A DNA stretch of 64,000 nucleotides from Seohaeicola saemankumensis. Lineage in GTDB: Bacteria; Pseudomonadota; Alphaproteobacteria; Rhodobacterales; Rhodobacteraceae. Each line of letters starts with the position of its first letter. The first letter of the stretch is position 1. Under the pieces are notes generated by a model. The model did no database searches. It was not told where the DNA came from and saw only the letters and a list, made by a program, of their open reading frames with translations. The stretch lies in NCBI RefSeq assembly GCF_020171285.1, contig NZ_JAIUZI010000001.1, positions 62,001 through 126,000 on the forward strand, in the 5' to 3' direction. A program made the translations under genes and the position numbers. Shown here one piece after another: positions 1 through 14,180 of the stretch.

Positions 1-982
1 TCTCGCGGATCGCCATGTGCAGAGGAATTGCCCCCAGGAACGGCACGCCCAGTCGGCGGGCGTCTTCCTCGGCGCCGCCATGGCCAAAGATATGCGACGT
101 CTCACCGCAATGAGGGCAGACAAAGGCCGACATGTTCTCGATGATGCCGAAAATCGGGACATCGACGTTCTTGAACATCTTCAGCCCCTTGCGGGCGTCG
201 ATCAGCGCCAGGTCCTGTGGCGTCGACACGATGACCGCACCCTGCAGCGGCACCTGTTGCGCCATGGTCAGTTGGGCGTCGCCGGTGCCGGGCGGCATGT
301 CCAAAACCAGCACGTCCAATGCGCCCCAGTCCACCTCGCGGGTCATTTGCATCAGCGCCGACACCACCATCGGGCCGCGCCAGATGACTGGGTTGTCCTC
401 TTCCATCAGAAAGCCCATCGACATGGTCTTGAGCCCATATTGCTCGATCGGCAGCACCCGGTCGTTTTCGATCTCGGGCCGCGCGGCGATGTTCATCAGC
501 CGGGGCAGCGAGGGGCCGTAGATATCGGCGTCGAGCAATCCGGTCTTCAGCCCCAGCGACCGCAGCCCAAGTGCAAGGTTCACCGCCGTGGTGGATTTGC
601 CGACGCCGCCCTTGCCCGAGGCCACGGCGATGATCGTCCGGATACCGGGGATCGCCGCGCTTTGCGGACGCATGTCCGGGCCGGGGGCCTCGGTCGGGCG
701 CTTTTTCAGCTTCGGCGCCTCGGGAGCAGGTGGCGCGGCGCGTTCGGCTGTCATGACGACCAGCAACGTGCCGATGCCATCTAGCCCCTCCAGCTTGGCT
801 TCGATCAGCGCCTTGAGCTCAGCCAGGTCGGCGGCATATCCGTCCGGCACGTTGACGGAGACCACAACCCTGTCGCCGTCGATCGAGATGTCGCGTTCGG
901 TGATCATACCGGACCGGGCCAGGTCCATGCGTTGCCCCGGGACCGGAATGGTCGACAGGCGCGCCAGGATGACGTTCTTCAT
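1..982 (-). CDS. mrp: Mrp/ApbC-family iron-sulfur carrier ATPase (3' end cut by window)
   Basis: This cytoplasmic P-loop ATPase of the Mrp/NBP35 family carries and delivers Fe-S clusters. Reading leftward from the ATG at 982, the first ~80 residues form a DUF59/MIP18-like domain. An Ala/Pro-rich linker follows. The deviant Walker A motif GKGGVGKST has its lysine at residue 129. Further on come DADIYGPSLPRL, the DMPPGTGD motif and a CPHC pair at residues 289-292, which is the bridging-cluster Cys pair of the family. A GGGAG ribosome binding site lies just upstream of the ATG. The reading frame is open to base 1, so the last few dozen residues are outside the window. It lies behind the giant acidic-repeat gene on the same strand but after that gene's terminator, so it probably has its own promoter. 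The family call is firm; the client protein is unknown. Confidence 0.95.
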   Translation of the reverse strand, partial: MKNVILARLSTIPVPGQRMDLARSGMITERDISIDGDRVVVSVNVPDGYAADLAELKALIEAKLEGLDGIGTLLVVMTAERAAPPAPEAPKLKKRPTEAPGPDMRPQSAAIPGIRTIIAVASGKGGVGKSTTAVNLALGLRSLGLKTGLLDADIYGPSLPRLMNIAARPEIENDRVLPIEQYGLKTMSMGFLMEEDNPVIWRGPMVVSALMQMTREVDWGALDVLVLDMPPGTGDAQLTMAQQVPLQGAVIVSTPQDLALIDARKGLKMFKNVDVPIFGIIENMSAFVCPHCGETSHIFGHGGAEEDARRLGVPFLGAIPLHMAIRE

Positions 983-1088
983 AGCTGCTCCCGCAAGATA
1001 AACAGGTATTCGAATGTTATAATGTGATCGCCATGGCGGGGCCAGAGTTTTTGGCGGCAGGCGGGGCAGGGGACCGCAAAAAAGGAAA

Positions 1089-1119
1089 CGGGCCGGTGGA
1101 GCTTTGCTCCACCGGCCCG
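1089..1119 (-). terminator. Rho-independent terminator of the giant acidic-repeat gene
   Basis: A perfect 14-bp stem (CGGGCCGGTGGAGC with its complement) closes a TTT loop. Read on the minus strand it is followed by TTTCCTTTTTT. It lies 27 bp past the stop codon of the acidic-repeat gene and before the mrp start, so it separates the two transcription units. Confidence 0.9.
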
Positions 1120-1145
1120 CCTCTGTTTCAGACTATGGCCTTTAG

Positions 1146-6224
<5,079 letters not shown>

Positions 6225-6986
6225 CTATGTCGTCTCGTAATATGTGGATTGTCAAAGCCGACGCGTTCGGCCTTGTGCTTTGGGGCAATGATACGGCGCG
6301 ATATCGGGTCGGTGTGCCGTAGGGTTTGCCATCATATCGGGAATGGGGGACGAGATACGGTCATGTGCCGATGCCAAGCTGGCGCTCTGCCACCCTTGAC
6401 CGTGGAGCCGTTTTCCTCCCAACCGCGCTGGCCTCTTTCGGGCGTCGCGGTCCTGCATATGTAATACGCGCAGAAACGGCTGATCGATCAAAAATATGTT
6501 TAAGTGGAGCGGCGAACCGCGCCACGAGGTAGTATAGGTCGTCAACAAATTGCCAACGTATTCGCGCCTGATGAGACTGGCAGCAGATTCGCCGTCTGAC
6601 AAGGGTCGAACCCGGTCAAAAGTGGTCAAAAGGCAGAAAAATTCCAAAATCCGCATGTGACGGGGTGCTGGCATGCAACCAATGGATGAATCCCACGTGA
6701 AACTAAAAGCATGGCGAGCAGATTGTTGGGGCCACTGGATGCAAGCTGCCGTCCTCTGACTCGCGGAATTCGCGATCGGGGCAGCGGTCCGGGGTCTGAA
6801 CGGATGGCCTTCCTGACCGAAGGATCCAATACGACCTTTCGTGTGCTGACTCTGCGGCAAAGGCGCCAAGAAGTAAAGAGCGCCGCAGTCTCTGCCGGCG
6901 CGCAACGCATTCCCGCGACCGGGGATCCTTGCATTTCCGACGTCTTTGGCCCCAAGTTCGCCAAGGCTGGAAAGGACCGCCAATCT
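6225..6986. other. Divergent intergenic region, no gene supported
   Basis: This 760-bp stretch lies between the giant acidic-repeat gene (leftward) and the lysR gene (rightward). Frames here are short or are antisense to lysR, and none has family-like composition. It must hold the promoters of both genes. A TTGACA hexamer occurs on the minus strand about 30 bp before the acidic-protein start, but there is no convincing partner box at normal spacing. Confidence 0.5.
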
Positions 6987-7877
6987 GTGTCGAACGTGAT
7001 CGAAATTCGGGACCTGCAACTGCTCAGCGCGCTGGCGCGGCATCGCCACTTTGCCAAGGCGGCGCAGGACTGCGGCATCTCGCAACCGGCCTTCTCGATG
7101 CGCATCCGCAACCTCGAAGAACGGCTGGGCGTCTCCATCGTGCGCCGCGCCAACCGGTTTCAGGGGCTGACCGAAGACGGCGAGATGATCCTGCGGCGCG
7201 GCCGCCGCATCCTCGACGAAACCCGCACGCTGGAACAAGAGGTCCGCGCCCGCACCGGCGAGGTGCGCGGCACGCTGGTGATCGGCGCGGTGCCCACCGC
7301 AGCGGCCTTTGCCGCGCAGGTCATGGGCCGGCTGCACGCCAGCCACCCCGGCGTGATCTGCCGGATCGAAACCGCCACCTCCATCGCCGTGCAGGACCGG
7401 CTGGAAGACGGCACCATCGACGCCGGGCTGACCTATCAGGACGCCATCGCCGGCGACATGATGGAGGTCACCGCGCTCTACGAGGAAAGCTACGTGGTGC
7501 TGGCGCCGGACAGCATGGTGGCGCGCGACGCCCCCGGTCTGACCTGGGCGCAGGCCGCCGAATTGCCGCTCAGCCTGCTGGAACCGGGGATGCAGAACCG
7601 CCGCATCCTCGACGCCATGTTCACCGAACTGAACCTGTCGCCCCGGGTGCTGGCCGAAACCTCGGGCTTTACCGCCTCGATGGTGATGGCGCGCGAAGGG
7701 CTGGCCGCCACGGTGATCCCGCAGGTGCTGGCCGATGCGTTGGGGCCGCTCGAAGGCACGCGGGTGCTGCCGCTGACCGACCCACAGCTGAGCAAGACCA
7801 TGTGCCTTGCCACGCCCCAGCGGCAGCCGGAGCTGCCCACCGTGCGGGCGCTGAAACAGGTGCTGAAAGCGGTTTAG
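6987..7877 (+). CDS. LysR-family transcriptional regulator, next to formate dehydrogenase
   Basis: This cytoplasmic DNA-binding regulator has 296 residues from the GTG at 6987, a normal LysR length. The frame extends further upstream to 6711, but that extra ~90 residues has no LysR character. AAAGGA lies 10 bp before the GTG. Residues ~5-65 are the winged helix-turn-helix (HFAKAAQDCGISQPAFSMRI, then LEERLGVSIVRR). The rest is the periplasmic-binding-protein-like effector domain, starting near GTLVIGAVPTAAAF. It ends 112 bp upstream of the formate dehydrogenase beta gene on the same strand, so control of formate oxidation is the likely role (inference from position). The effector is unknown. 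Confidence 0.85.
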   Translation: MSNVIEIRDLQLLSALARHRHFAKAAQDCGISQPAFSMRIRNLEERLGVSIVRRANRFQGLTEDGEMILRRGRRILDETRTLEQEVRARTGEVRGTLVIGAVPTAAAFAAQVMGRLHASHPGVICRIETATSIAVQDRLEDGTIDAGLTYQDAIAGDMMEVTALYEESYVVLAPDSMVARDAPGLTWAQAAELPLSLLEPGMQNRRILDAMFTELNLSPRVLAETSGFTASMVMAREGLAATVIPQVLADALGPLEGTRVLPLTDPQLSKTMCLATPQRQPELPTVRALKQVLKAV

Positions 7878-7989
7878 TTTCATAATCTGTCGTTATTGCG
7901 GCATCGCGTTTTGCAATTTGACGATAGCTTCTCCTGATGTGACAAGGCGTCAATTCGCACCACCCAGGCACGTTCGCAGGAGAACTCCC

Positions 7990-9690
7990 ATGGCACCATT
8001 GGACAGCACAACCACCGGCAAAGGTGTCTGGAAATCCGGCAAGGGCAAGGGCCGCCGCCGGCCCAAGGGACGGCAGTACAACGATGCGGGCCTCGCCGAT
8101 GTGCAGGCGCTGCTGGGCGACCGCCCGCGCCGCCGCGACCTGCTGATCGAATTCCTGCACCTGATCCAGGACGCCCACGGCCACCTCTCTGCCGACCATC
8201 TCTGCGCGCTGGCGCACGAGATGCGGCTGGCCCAGGCCGAAGTTTACGAGGTCGCCACCTTCTACGCCCATTTCGACGTAGTGGCCGAAGGCGAGGCACC
8301 GCCGCCGGCGCTGACCATCCGTGTCTGTGACAGCCTGTCGTGCGAAATGGCCGGGGCGACACAACTGCGGGAGGCGCTGCAAGACGGGCTCGACCCCGCG
8401 CAGGTCCGCGTGCTGCGCGCGCCCTGCATGGGCCGCTGTGCCACGGCGCCGACGCTGGAACTGGGCCATAACCACATCGACCACGCCACGGTGGACAAGG
8501 TGCAGGCCGCCATCGCCGCAAACGACACCCACGCAAGGATCCCCGATTACGAAACCTTCGATGCCTACCGCGCCGCCGGCGGCTATGACGCCCTTGCGAC
8601 CCTGCGGCGCGAGGGTGACTGGTCCAAGGTACAGCAGGACGTGCTTGATGCCGGTCTGCGCGGCCTTGGCGGCGCCGGCTTCCCCTCGGGCAAGAAATGG
8701 GAATTCGTGCGCTCCAACCCCGGCCCGCGTTACCTGGCCGTCAACGGTGACGAGGGCGAACCGGGCACCTTCAAGGACCGCTATTACCTCGAACGCATCC
8801 CGCACCTGATGCTCGAAGGCATGCTGATCGCCGCCTGGGCGGTCGAGGCGGAGACCTGTTTCATCTACATGCGCGACGAATATCCGGCGGTGCTGGAAAT
8901 CCTGCGCCGCGAGATCGCCGCGCTGGAAACCGCCGGGTTGGTCGCGCCGGGCTACATCGACCTGCGCCGGGGCGCCGGGGCCTATATCTGCGGCGAAGAA
9001 AGCGCGATGATCGAAAGCATCGAGGGCAAGCGCGGGTTGCCACGCCACCGCCCGCCCTTCGTGGCGCAGGTCGGCATTTTCGACCGCCCGACGCTGGTGC
9101 ATAACGTGGAAACCCTGCACTGGATCGCCCGCATCTGCCGCGAGGGGCCAGAGGCGCTGAACACCGTCGAACACAATGGTCGCAAGGGGCTGCGCAGCTT
9201 TTCGGTCTCGGGCCGGGTGGCCAACCCGGGCGTCTACCAGCTGCCCGCCGGATCGACCATTCTCGACATCATCGACGCCGCCGGCGGCATGGCCCCGGGC
9301 CATGTGTTCAAGGCGTTCCAGCCCGGCGGCCCGTCCTCGGGCCTGCTGCCCGCCTCGATCAACGACGTGCCGCTGGATTTCGACACGCTGCAACCGCTGG
9401 GCAGCTTTATCGGTTCCGCCGCCGTCGTCGTCCTGTCGGACCAGGACCGCGCCCGCGACGCCGCGCTCAACATGCTGCGGTTCTTCGAGGACGAAAGCTG
9501 TGGCCAATGCACCCCTTGCCGGGTCGGCTGCGAAAAGGCGGTCAAGCTGATGCAGGCGGACACTTGGGATCAGCCGCTGCTGGAAGAGCTGTGTCAGGTC
9601 ATGGGCGATGCCTCGATCTGCGGGCTGGGGCAGGCGGCCCCGAACCCGATCCGGCTGGTGATGAAACACTTTGGCGAGGAGATCGGGTGA
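7990..9690 (+). CDS. fdhB: NAD-dependent formate dehydrogenase, beta subunit (NuoE-NuoF fusion)
   Basis: This is the diaphorase subunit of a soluble NAD-linked formate dehydrogenase; it passes electrons from the alpha subunit through FMN to NAD+. It has 566 residues and two fused modules. Residues ~30-170 are NuoE-like, with [2Fe-2S] Cys in VCDSLSCEMAG and APCMGRCATAP. Residues ~200-566 are NuoF-like, with the FMN/NAD loop GLRGLGGAGFPSGKKW, then NGDEGEPGTFKDR, then the [4Fe-4S] motif CGQCTPCRVGC (Cys 504, 507, 510) and a late Cys in DASICGLGQ. The fusion matches the beta subunit of the Methylobacterium FDH1 type, where NuoE and NuoF are one chain. The start at 7990 has AGGAG 8 bp upstream. 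The alpha gene follows after 213 bp. No fdhD-like chaperone gene lies alongside. Confidence 0.95.
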   Translation: MAPLDSTTTGKGVWKSGKGKGRRRPKGRQYNDAGLADVQALLGDRPRRRDLLIEFLHLIQDAHGHLSADHLCALAHEMRLAQAEVYEVATFYAHFDVVAEGEAPPPALTIRVCDSLSCEMAGATQLREALQDGLDPAQVRVLRAPCMGRCATAPTLELGHNHIDHATVDKVQAAIAANDTHARIPDYETFDAYRAAGGYDALATLRREGDWSKVQQDVLDAGLRGLGGAGFPSGKKWEFVRSNPGPRYLAVNGDEGEPGTFKDRYYLERIPHLMLEGMLIAAWAVEAETCFIYMRDEYPAVLEILRREIAALETAGLVAPGYIDLRRGAGAYICGEESAMIESIEGKRGLPRHRPPFVAQVGIFDRPTLVHNVETLHWIARICREGPEALNTVEHNGRKGLRSFSVSGRVANPGVYQLPAGSTILDIIDAAGGMAPGHVFKAFQPGGPSSGLLPASINDVPLDFDTLQPLGSFIGSAAVVVLSDQDRARDAALNMLRFFEDESCGQCTPCRVGCEKAVKLMQADTWDQPLLEELCQVMGDASICGLGQAAPNPIRLVMKHFGEEIG

Positions 9691-9702
9691 TGCAACGCAA
9701 GC

Positions 9703-9806
9703 TCCGTTTCGCCCGGTCGCAGGCCGGGTCGCGCCCGACCCTCCCCCCGGGAGCACAACATCCGTCTCGCCCGGCGGCAACGCCGGGCAGCGCCCGACCC
9801 GCCCCC
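9703..9806. repeat. Two tandem imperfect GC-rich hairpin repeats between fdhB and fdhA
   Basis: Two ~46-bp copies (9703-9748 and 9761-9806) share the frame TCCGTNTCGCCCGG, then a short loop and GCCGGG, then GCGCCCGACCC and a run of C. Each folds into a CCCGG/CCGGG hairpin. They fill most of the 213-bp gap inside the formate dehydrogenase operon. They may tune the beta/alpha ratio or stabilise mRNA ends, or may be REP-like dispersed elements. Confidence 0.65.
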
Positions 9807-9903
9807 CACGGGGCGGGCGCTTCACGCCCACCCCACCGGGCCGGGCGCTGCCCTTGTCTGACGCCGTTCCTTTCGACCCACTCTGCCCGCACCGAGGCCA
9901 GCC

Positions 9904-12687
9904 ATGCTTGATGCCAGCCAACCCAAAACCGTCACCTTCACCCTCAACGGCGAAGAGGTCACCGCCCCCGAAGGCTGGACCATCTGGGAAGCCGCGCAGG
10001 GGCGCGGGCTGACCATCCCGCACCTCTGCCACAAACCGGCGCCCGGCTACCGCTCTGACGGCAACTGCCGCGCCTGCATGGTCGAGGTCGAAGGCGAACG
10101 CACGCTGGTTGCCTCCTGCATCCGACCGGTGGCCGAGGGCATGGTGATCACCACCGACAGCGCCCGCGCTACATCCGCCCGCAAGCTGGTGGTCGAACTG
10201 CTCGCCGCGGATCAGCCCGACACCCCGCATGACGCGTCGTCCCATTTCGCCGACATGGCCGAGCTGAACGGCGTCAGCCACAGCCGCTTCCCCAAGGCCG
10301 ACCCGGACACCGTGCCGCTCCTGGATGACAGCCACGTCGCTATGCGCGTGAACCTCGACGCCTGCATCCTCTGCAACCTCTGCGTCCGTGCCTGCCGCGA
10401 GGTGCAGGTCAACGACGTGATCGGCATGTCGGGCCGGGGCCATACCGCCCAGATCACCTTTGACCTGAACGACCCGATGGGCGAAAGCTCCTGCGTTGCC
10501 TGCGGCGAATGCGTGCAGGCCTGCCCGACCGGCGCGCTGATGCCCGCCACCGTGCTCGACAGTTACCAGCACGGCGACAGCCAGGATTTCGACGAAGAGG
10601 TGCAAAGCGTCTGCCCCTTCTGCGGCGTCGGCTGCCAGCTGAGCTTCAAGGTCAAGGACGGCAAGATCAAATACGTCGAGGGCGTCGATGGCCCGGCCAA
10701 TGAAAACCGCCTCTGCGTCAAGGGCCGCTTTGGCTTTGACTACATCGACCACCCGCACCGGCTGACCAAACCGCTGATCCGCAAACCGGATGCGCCCAAG
10801 GGGCTGAACGTCGATCCCGCCAACCCGCTGACCCACTTCCGCGAGGCGACCTGGGACGAGGCGCTGGACGCCGCCGCAAACGGGCTTGCCAACCTGCGCG
10901 CGCAAAAGGGCACCTATGTCGCCGGCTTCGGCTCCGCCAAATGCTCCAACGAGGAAGCCTACCTGTTCCAGAAGCTGATCCGTCAGGGGTTCGGCCACAA
11001 CAACGTCGACCACTGCACACGGCTCTGCCACGCCTCCAGCGTCGCCGCCCTGATGGAAAACGTCGGATCGGGCGCGGTGACCGCCACCTTCAACGAGATC
11101 GAAAACGCCGATGTCGCCATCGTCATCGGGTGCAACCCGATCGAAAACCACCCGGTCGCCGCCACCTATTTCAAACAGTTTACCAAGCGCGGCGGCAAGC
11201 TCATCGTGATGGACCCGCGCGGCCACGGCATGAAACGCTTTGCCACCCACATGCTGCAGTTCAAGCCCGGCGCCGACGTCGCCATGCTGAACGCGATCAT
11301 GAACGTGATCGTCACCGAAGGGCTTTATGACCGCCAGTACATCGACGGCTTCACCGAGAACTGGGAAGAGATGAAGGCGCATCTCGCCGGCTTCCCGCCC
11401 GAGAAGATGGCGCCGATCTGCGGCATCGACGCCGATACCCTGCGCGCCGTCGCCCGCGACTTTGCCACCGCGCGGGCCGGCATGATCTTCTGGGGCATGG
11501 GCGTTAGCCAGCACATCCACGGCACCGACAACTCGCGCTGCCTGATCAGCCTCGCGTTGATGTGCGGCCACGTCGGCCGCCCCGGCGCCGGTCTGCACCC
11601 GCTCAGGGGCCAGAACAACGTCCAGGGCGCCTCGGACGCCGGCCTGATCCCGATGTTCCTGCCCGATTACCAAAGCGTGATGGACGACGGCGTGCGCTCC
11701 GCCTTCACCGAGGTCTGGAAAAGCGCTGACTTCAGCGCCGAAAAGGGCCTGACCGTGGTCGAGATCATGGACGCGATCCATGACGGCCAAATCCGCGGCA
11801 TGTACATCCTCGGCGAAAACCCGGCGATGTCGGACCCGGACGTCGATCACGCCCGCGCCGCGCTGGCAAAACTCGACCACCTGGTGGTGCAGGACATCTT
11901 CCTGACCGAAACCGCCAACTACGCCGACGTGATCCTGCCCGCCAGCGCCTGGGCCGAAAAGACCGGCACCGTCACCAACACCAACCGGCAGGTGCAGATG
12001 GGCCGCCCCGCCGTCGCCCCCCCGGGCGAGGCGCGCGAGGACTGGTGGATCGAGGTCGAACTGGCGCGCCGTCTGGGCCTCGACTGGAGCTACTCCCACC
12101 CGCGCGAAATCTTCGCCGAGATGAAGCGCAACATGGGCTCGCTCGACAACATCACATGGGACCGGCTCGAATCCGAGGCGGTGACCTACCCCTCGCTGAC
12201 GCCAGAGGACCCCGGCCAACCCATCGTCTTCGGCGACGGCTTCCCGCGCGCCGGCGGCCGCGCCCGGTTCACCCCGGCACAGGTGATTGCGCCGGCCGAA
12301 AGCCCCGATGCGGAGTACCCAATGGTGCTGATCACCGGGCGGCAGCTGGAACACTGGCACACCGGCTCGATGACCCGCCGCGCCACCGTGCTCGACGCGG
12401 TCGAACCCGAGGCCAACTGCTCGCTGCACCCCTCCACCCTGCGCCGGCTGGGCGCGGAGCCCGGCGATACCCTGCGTCTCAGCACAAGACGCGGCAGCAT
12501 CACCGTCATGGCCCGCTCCGACCGCGCCGTTTCGCCTGATACCGTGTTCCTGCCCTTTGCCTATGTCGAGGCGGCGGCCAACATCCTCACCAACCCCGCG
12601 CTCGACCCCTATGGCAAGATCCCCGAGTTCAAGTACTCCGCCGTCCGGGTCGAGGTCGCCGACATGGCCACGGTGTCATCCGGGTAA
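9904..12687 (+). CDS. fdhA: NAD-dependent formate dehydrogenase, catalytic alpha subunit (Mo/W-bis-MGD)
   Basis: This subunit oxidises formate to CO2 at a molybdenum or tungsten bis-pterin cofactor and sends electrons through Fe-S clusters to the beta subunit. It has 927 residues. The N-terminal [2Fe-2S] ligands are Cys 42, 55, 58 and 72. Two ferredoxin-like [4Fe-4S] motifs follow (CILCNLCVRACREV and CVACGECVQACPTGA). The cofactor-proximal cluster is CPFCGVGCQ plus a later Cys in NRLCVKGRFG. The active-site Cys375-His376 pair sits in CTRLCHASSV. The C-terminal molybdopterin dinucleotide-binding domain includes GRQLEHWHTGSMTRR. No Cys occurs between residue 72 and about 136, so the His-Cys3 cluster of NuoG/FdsA-type proteins is absent. 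The two-gene layout resembles FDH1 of Methylobacterium. Metal choice cannot be read from sequence. Confidence 0.96.
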   Translation: MLDASQPKTVTFTLNGEEVTAPEGWTIWEAAQGRGLTIPHLCHKPAPGYRSDGNCRACMVEVEGERTLVASCIRPVAEGMVITTDSARATSARKLVVELLAADQPDTPHDASSHFADMAELNGVSHSRFPKADPDTVPLLDDSHVAMRVNLDACILCNLCVRACREVQVNDVIGMSGRGHTAQITFDLNDPMGESSCVACGECVQACPTGALMPATVLDSYQHGDSQDFDEEVQSVCPFCGVGCQLSFKVKDGKIKYVEGVDGPANENRLCVKGRFGFDYIDHPHRLTKPLIRKPDAPKGLNVDPANPLTHFREATWDEALDAAANGLANLRAQKGTYVAGFGSAKCSNEEAYLFQKLIRQGFGHNNVDHCTRLCHASSVAALMENVGSGAVTATFNEIENADVAIVIGCNPIENHPVAATYFKQFTKRGGKLIVMDPRGHGMKRFATHMLQFKPGADVAMLNAIMNVIVTEGLYDRQYIDGFTENWEEMKAHLAGFPPEKMAPICGIDADTLRAVARDFATARAGMIFWGMGVSQHIHGTDNSRCLISLALMCGHVGRPGAGLHPLRGQNNVQGASDAGLIPMFLPDYQSVMDDGVRSAFTEVWKSADFSAEKGLTVVEIMDAIHDGQIRGMYILGENPAMSDPDVDHARAALAKLDHLVVQDIFLTETANYADVILPASAWAEKTGTVTNTNRQVQMGRPAVAPPGEAREDWWIEVELARRLGLDWSYSHPREIFAEMKRNMGSLDNITWDRLESEAVTYPSLTPEDPGQPIVFGDGFPRAGGRARFTPAQVIAPAESPDAEYPMVLITGRQLEHWHTGSMTRRATVLDAVEPEANCSLHPSTLRRLGAEPGDTLRLSTRRGSITVMARSDRAVSPDTVFLPFAYVEAAANILTNPALDPYGKIPEFKYSAVRVEVADMATVSSG

Positions 12688-12823
12688 CGAGCCAGCCCGC
12701 GCGCGGCGGCCTCTGGGATCCCGCATAGTCGGATGAAACGGTGACGCCCTGTGCAAACGCGGGCGTTGGCGGGCCATGGCCGCGTCACCGGGCGCGGCGC
12801 GTGCCAGCCGATCAGTTCAAATA

Positions 12824-12854
12824 AATTAGCTTGCAAACAGTTATCAGGCTTACT
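12824..12854. promoter_or_regulatory. Operator-like site A before the MaoC-DUF35-thiolase operon
   Basis: The half-site AATTAGCTTG (12824-12833) is followed by an 11-nt spacer CAAACAGTTAT and an imperfect inverted half CAGGCTTACT (7 of 10 match the perfect copy near 22.1 kb). It lies 28 bp before the MaoC-like start. Three related sites occur in this cluster, each before a transcription unit. The MarR protein encoded at 23.2 kb is the natural candidate ligand, by proximity only. Confidence 0.7.
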
Positions 12855-12881
12855 AAATTGGTGATCGGAGGAGGACAGCCG

Positions 12882-13742
12882 ATGATCGACTATGACGCAC
12901 TGATGGGGCGGGAGTTTCCCGTCGTCACCCACAGCTATACCGCCAAGGACAGCATACTCTACGCGCTCGGGCTTGGCCTCGGGACAGAGCCGCTGTCGCC
13001 ATCGCACCTGCGCGCGACCTACGAGCGGGCCGAAGGCTTTGGTGCGCTGCCCGCGATGGTCAATGTGCTGGCCTATCCCGGTTTCTGGGCGATGGAGCCG
13101 GACACCGGGCTGACCTGGCAGAAAATCCTGCACGGCGAGCAGAGCCTGACCCTGCATGCGCCGCTGCCGTCGAGCGGGACGCTTTTGGGCAAGACCCGGA
13201 TCACCGGCATCGTCGACAAGGGCGCCGACAAGGGCGCGCTGATCTATTCCGAGCGGGTCATTACCGATCAGGCCACGGGGCAGAAGATCGCGACCATTGT
13301 CAGCACCTCCTTCGCGCGTGGCGACGGCGGATTTGGCGGGTCAAACGACGCCGTCCGCCCGGTCCATGCCATGCGGGGGGGCGAGCCTGCTCGTTCGTTT
13401 GATTTTCAGACCCCGCAAAGTGCTGCGCTGATCTATCGTTTGTCCGGCGACATGAACCCGCTGCACGCCGACCCGGAGGTCGCGCGGGGGGCCGGGTTCG
13501 ACCGGCCAATCCTGCACGGGCTTTGCACGCTTGGCGTCGCAGCCTGGTCGATCACCGAGGCGCTGGCCGATGGCGACTTTGCCGCTCTCACGCACCTGCA
13601 GCTGCGCTTTTCCTCGCCGGTCTACCCGGGCGAGACGATCCGCACCGAGATGTGGCCCGGCGAAGACGGGATCAGTTTCCGCGCCCGCGTTGTCGAACGC
13701 GATGTCGTGGTTCTCAACAATGGGTTCGCCCGGCTGGGATGA
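12882..13742 (+). CDS. MaoC-family enoyl-CoA hydratase 2
   Basis: This is likely an (R)-specific enoyl-CoA hydratase of beta-oxidation, cytoplasmic, 286 residues. It has two hot-dog halves as in hydratase 2 enzymes. The C-terminal half carries the catalytic block YRLSGDMNPLHADPEVA, followed by GFDRPILHGLCTLG, with the Asp and His expected for the family. The N-terminal half is the degenerate, substrate-accommodating fold. The ATG at 12882 has a strong GGAGGAGGA ribosome binding site. It leads an operon with the DUF35, thiolase, SDR and CoA-transferase genes. With the SDR at 22212 it recreates, as separate proteins, the two activities of eukaryotic multifunctional enzyme 2. The exact acyl substrate is unknown. 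Confidence 0.9.
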   Translation: MIDYDALMGREFPVVTHSYTAKDSILYALGLGLGTEPLSPSHLRATYERAEGFGALPAMVNVLAYPGFWAMEPDTGLTWQKILHGEQSLTLHAPLPSSGTLLGKTRITGIVDKGADKGALIYSERVITDQATGQKIATIVSTSFARGDGGFGGSNDAVRPVHAMRGGEPARSFDFQTPQSAALIYRLSGDMNPLHADPEVARGAGFDRPILHGLCTLGVAAWSITEALADGDFAALTHLQLRFSSPVYPGETIRTEMWPGEDGISFRARVVERDVVVLNNGFARLG

Positions 13743-13772
13743 CCCGACACCAACAGTCCGAGGAGACATGAG

Positions 13773-14180
13773 ATGAGCGACCGGCCGCTGCCGACCATCT
13801 ATCCCGAAACGCAATTCTACTGGGACGGCGCAAGGGATGGCAAACTGCTGCTGCAAAGCTGTCCGTCCTGCGACAAGGCCTATTTCCCGCCCCGGCCGTT
13901 CTGCCCGACCTGCGGGTCGCGCGACGTGGTCGTGTCCGAGGCCTCGGGCAAGGGGCGGCTTTATTCCTACATCATCAACCACCTGCCCGCACCGGGGTAC
14001 GAGCCGCCGTTCACCGTGGCGGTGGTGATGCTCGACGAGGGCGTCAAGATGGTTGCCAACATCCTCGAATGTCCGGCCGACCCCCAGGCGCTGATCCTCG
14101 ATATGCCCCTCGAGGTCACTTTTGAGCAGCGCGGGGAGATCGCCGTTCCACAGTTCAAGCCCGCAGGAGACGCCGCATGA
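13773..14180 (+). CDS. DUF35 Zn-ribbon/OB-fold acyl-CoA-binding protein
   Basis: A 135-residue protein with an N-terminal rubredoxin-like zinc ribbon (CPSCDKAYFPPRPFCPTC) and a C-terminal OB-fold (DUF35). Members of this family bind CoA esters and form obligate complexes with SCP-x-type thiolases or aldolases, for example ChsH2 with Ltp2 in steroid side-chain degradation. The start has GAGGAGACATGAG. Its stop overlaps the start of the thiolase gene (ATGA), the usual arrangement for such a partner. Inferred role: channelling or presenting the acyl-CoA to the neighbouring thiolase-fold enzyme. Confidence 0.9.
   Translation: MSDRPLPTIYPETQFYWDGARDGKLLLQSCPSCDKAYFPPRPFCPTCGSRDVVVSEASGKGRLYSYIINHLPAPGYEPPFTVAVVMLDEGVKMVANILECPADPQALILDMPLEVTFEQRGEIAVPQFKPAGDAA

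Noticed and set aside
9690..9911. Small frame starting at an ATG overlapping the fdhB stop
   Set aside because: It is built from the tandem hairpin repeats, has no family signal, and overlaps the fdhA start.
7669..12429. A 1,586-codon minus-strand frame opposite the formate dehydrogenase genes
   Set aside because: It is antisense to two clear enzyme genes with full cofactor motifs, and its composition is His/Arg/Ala-rich as expected from high-GC shadow frames.
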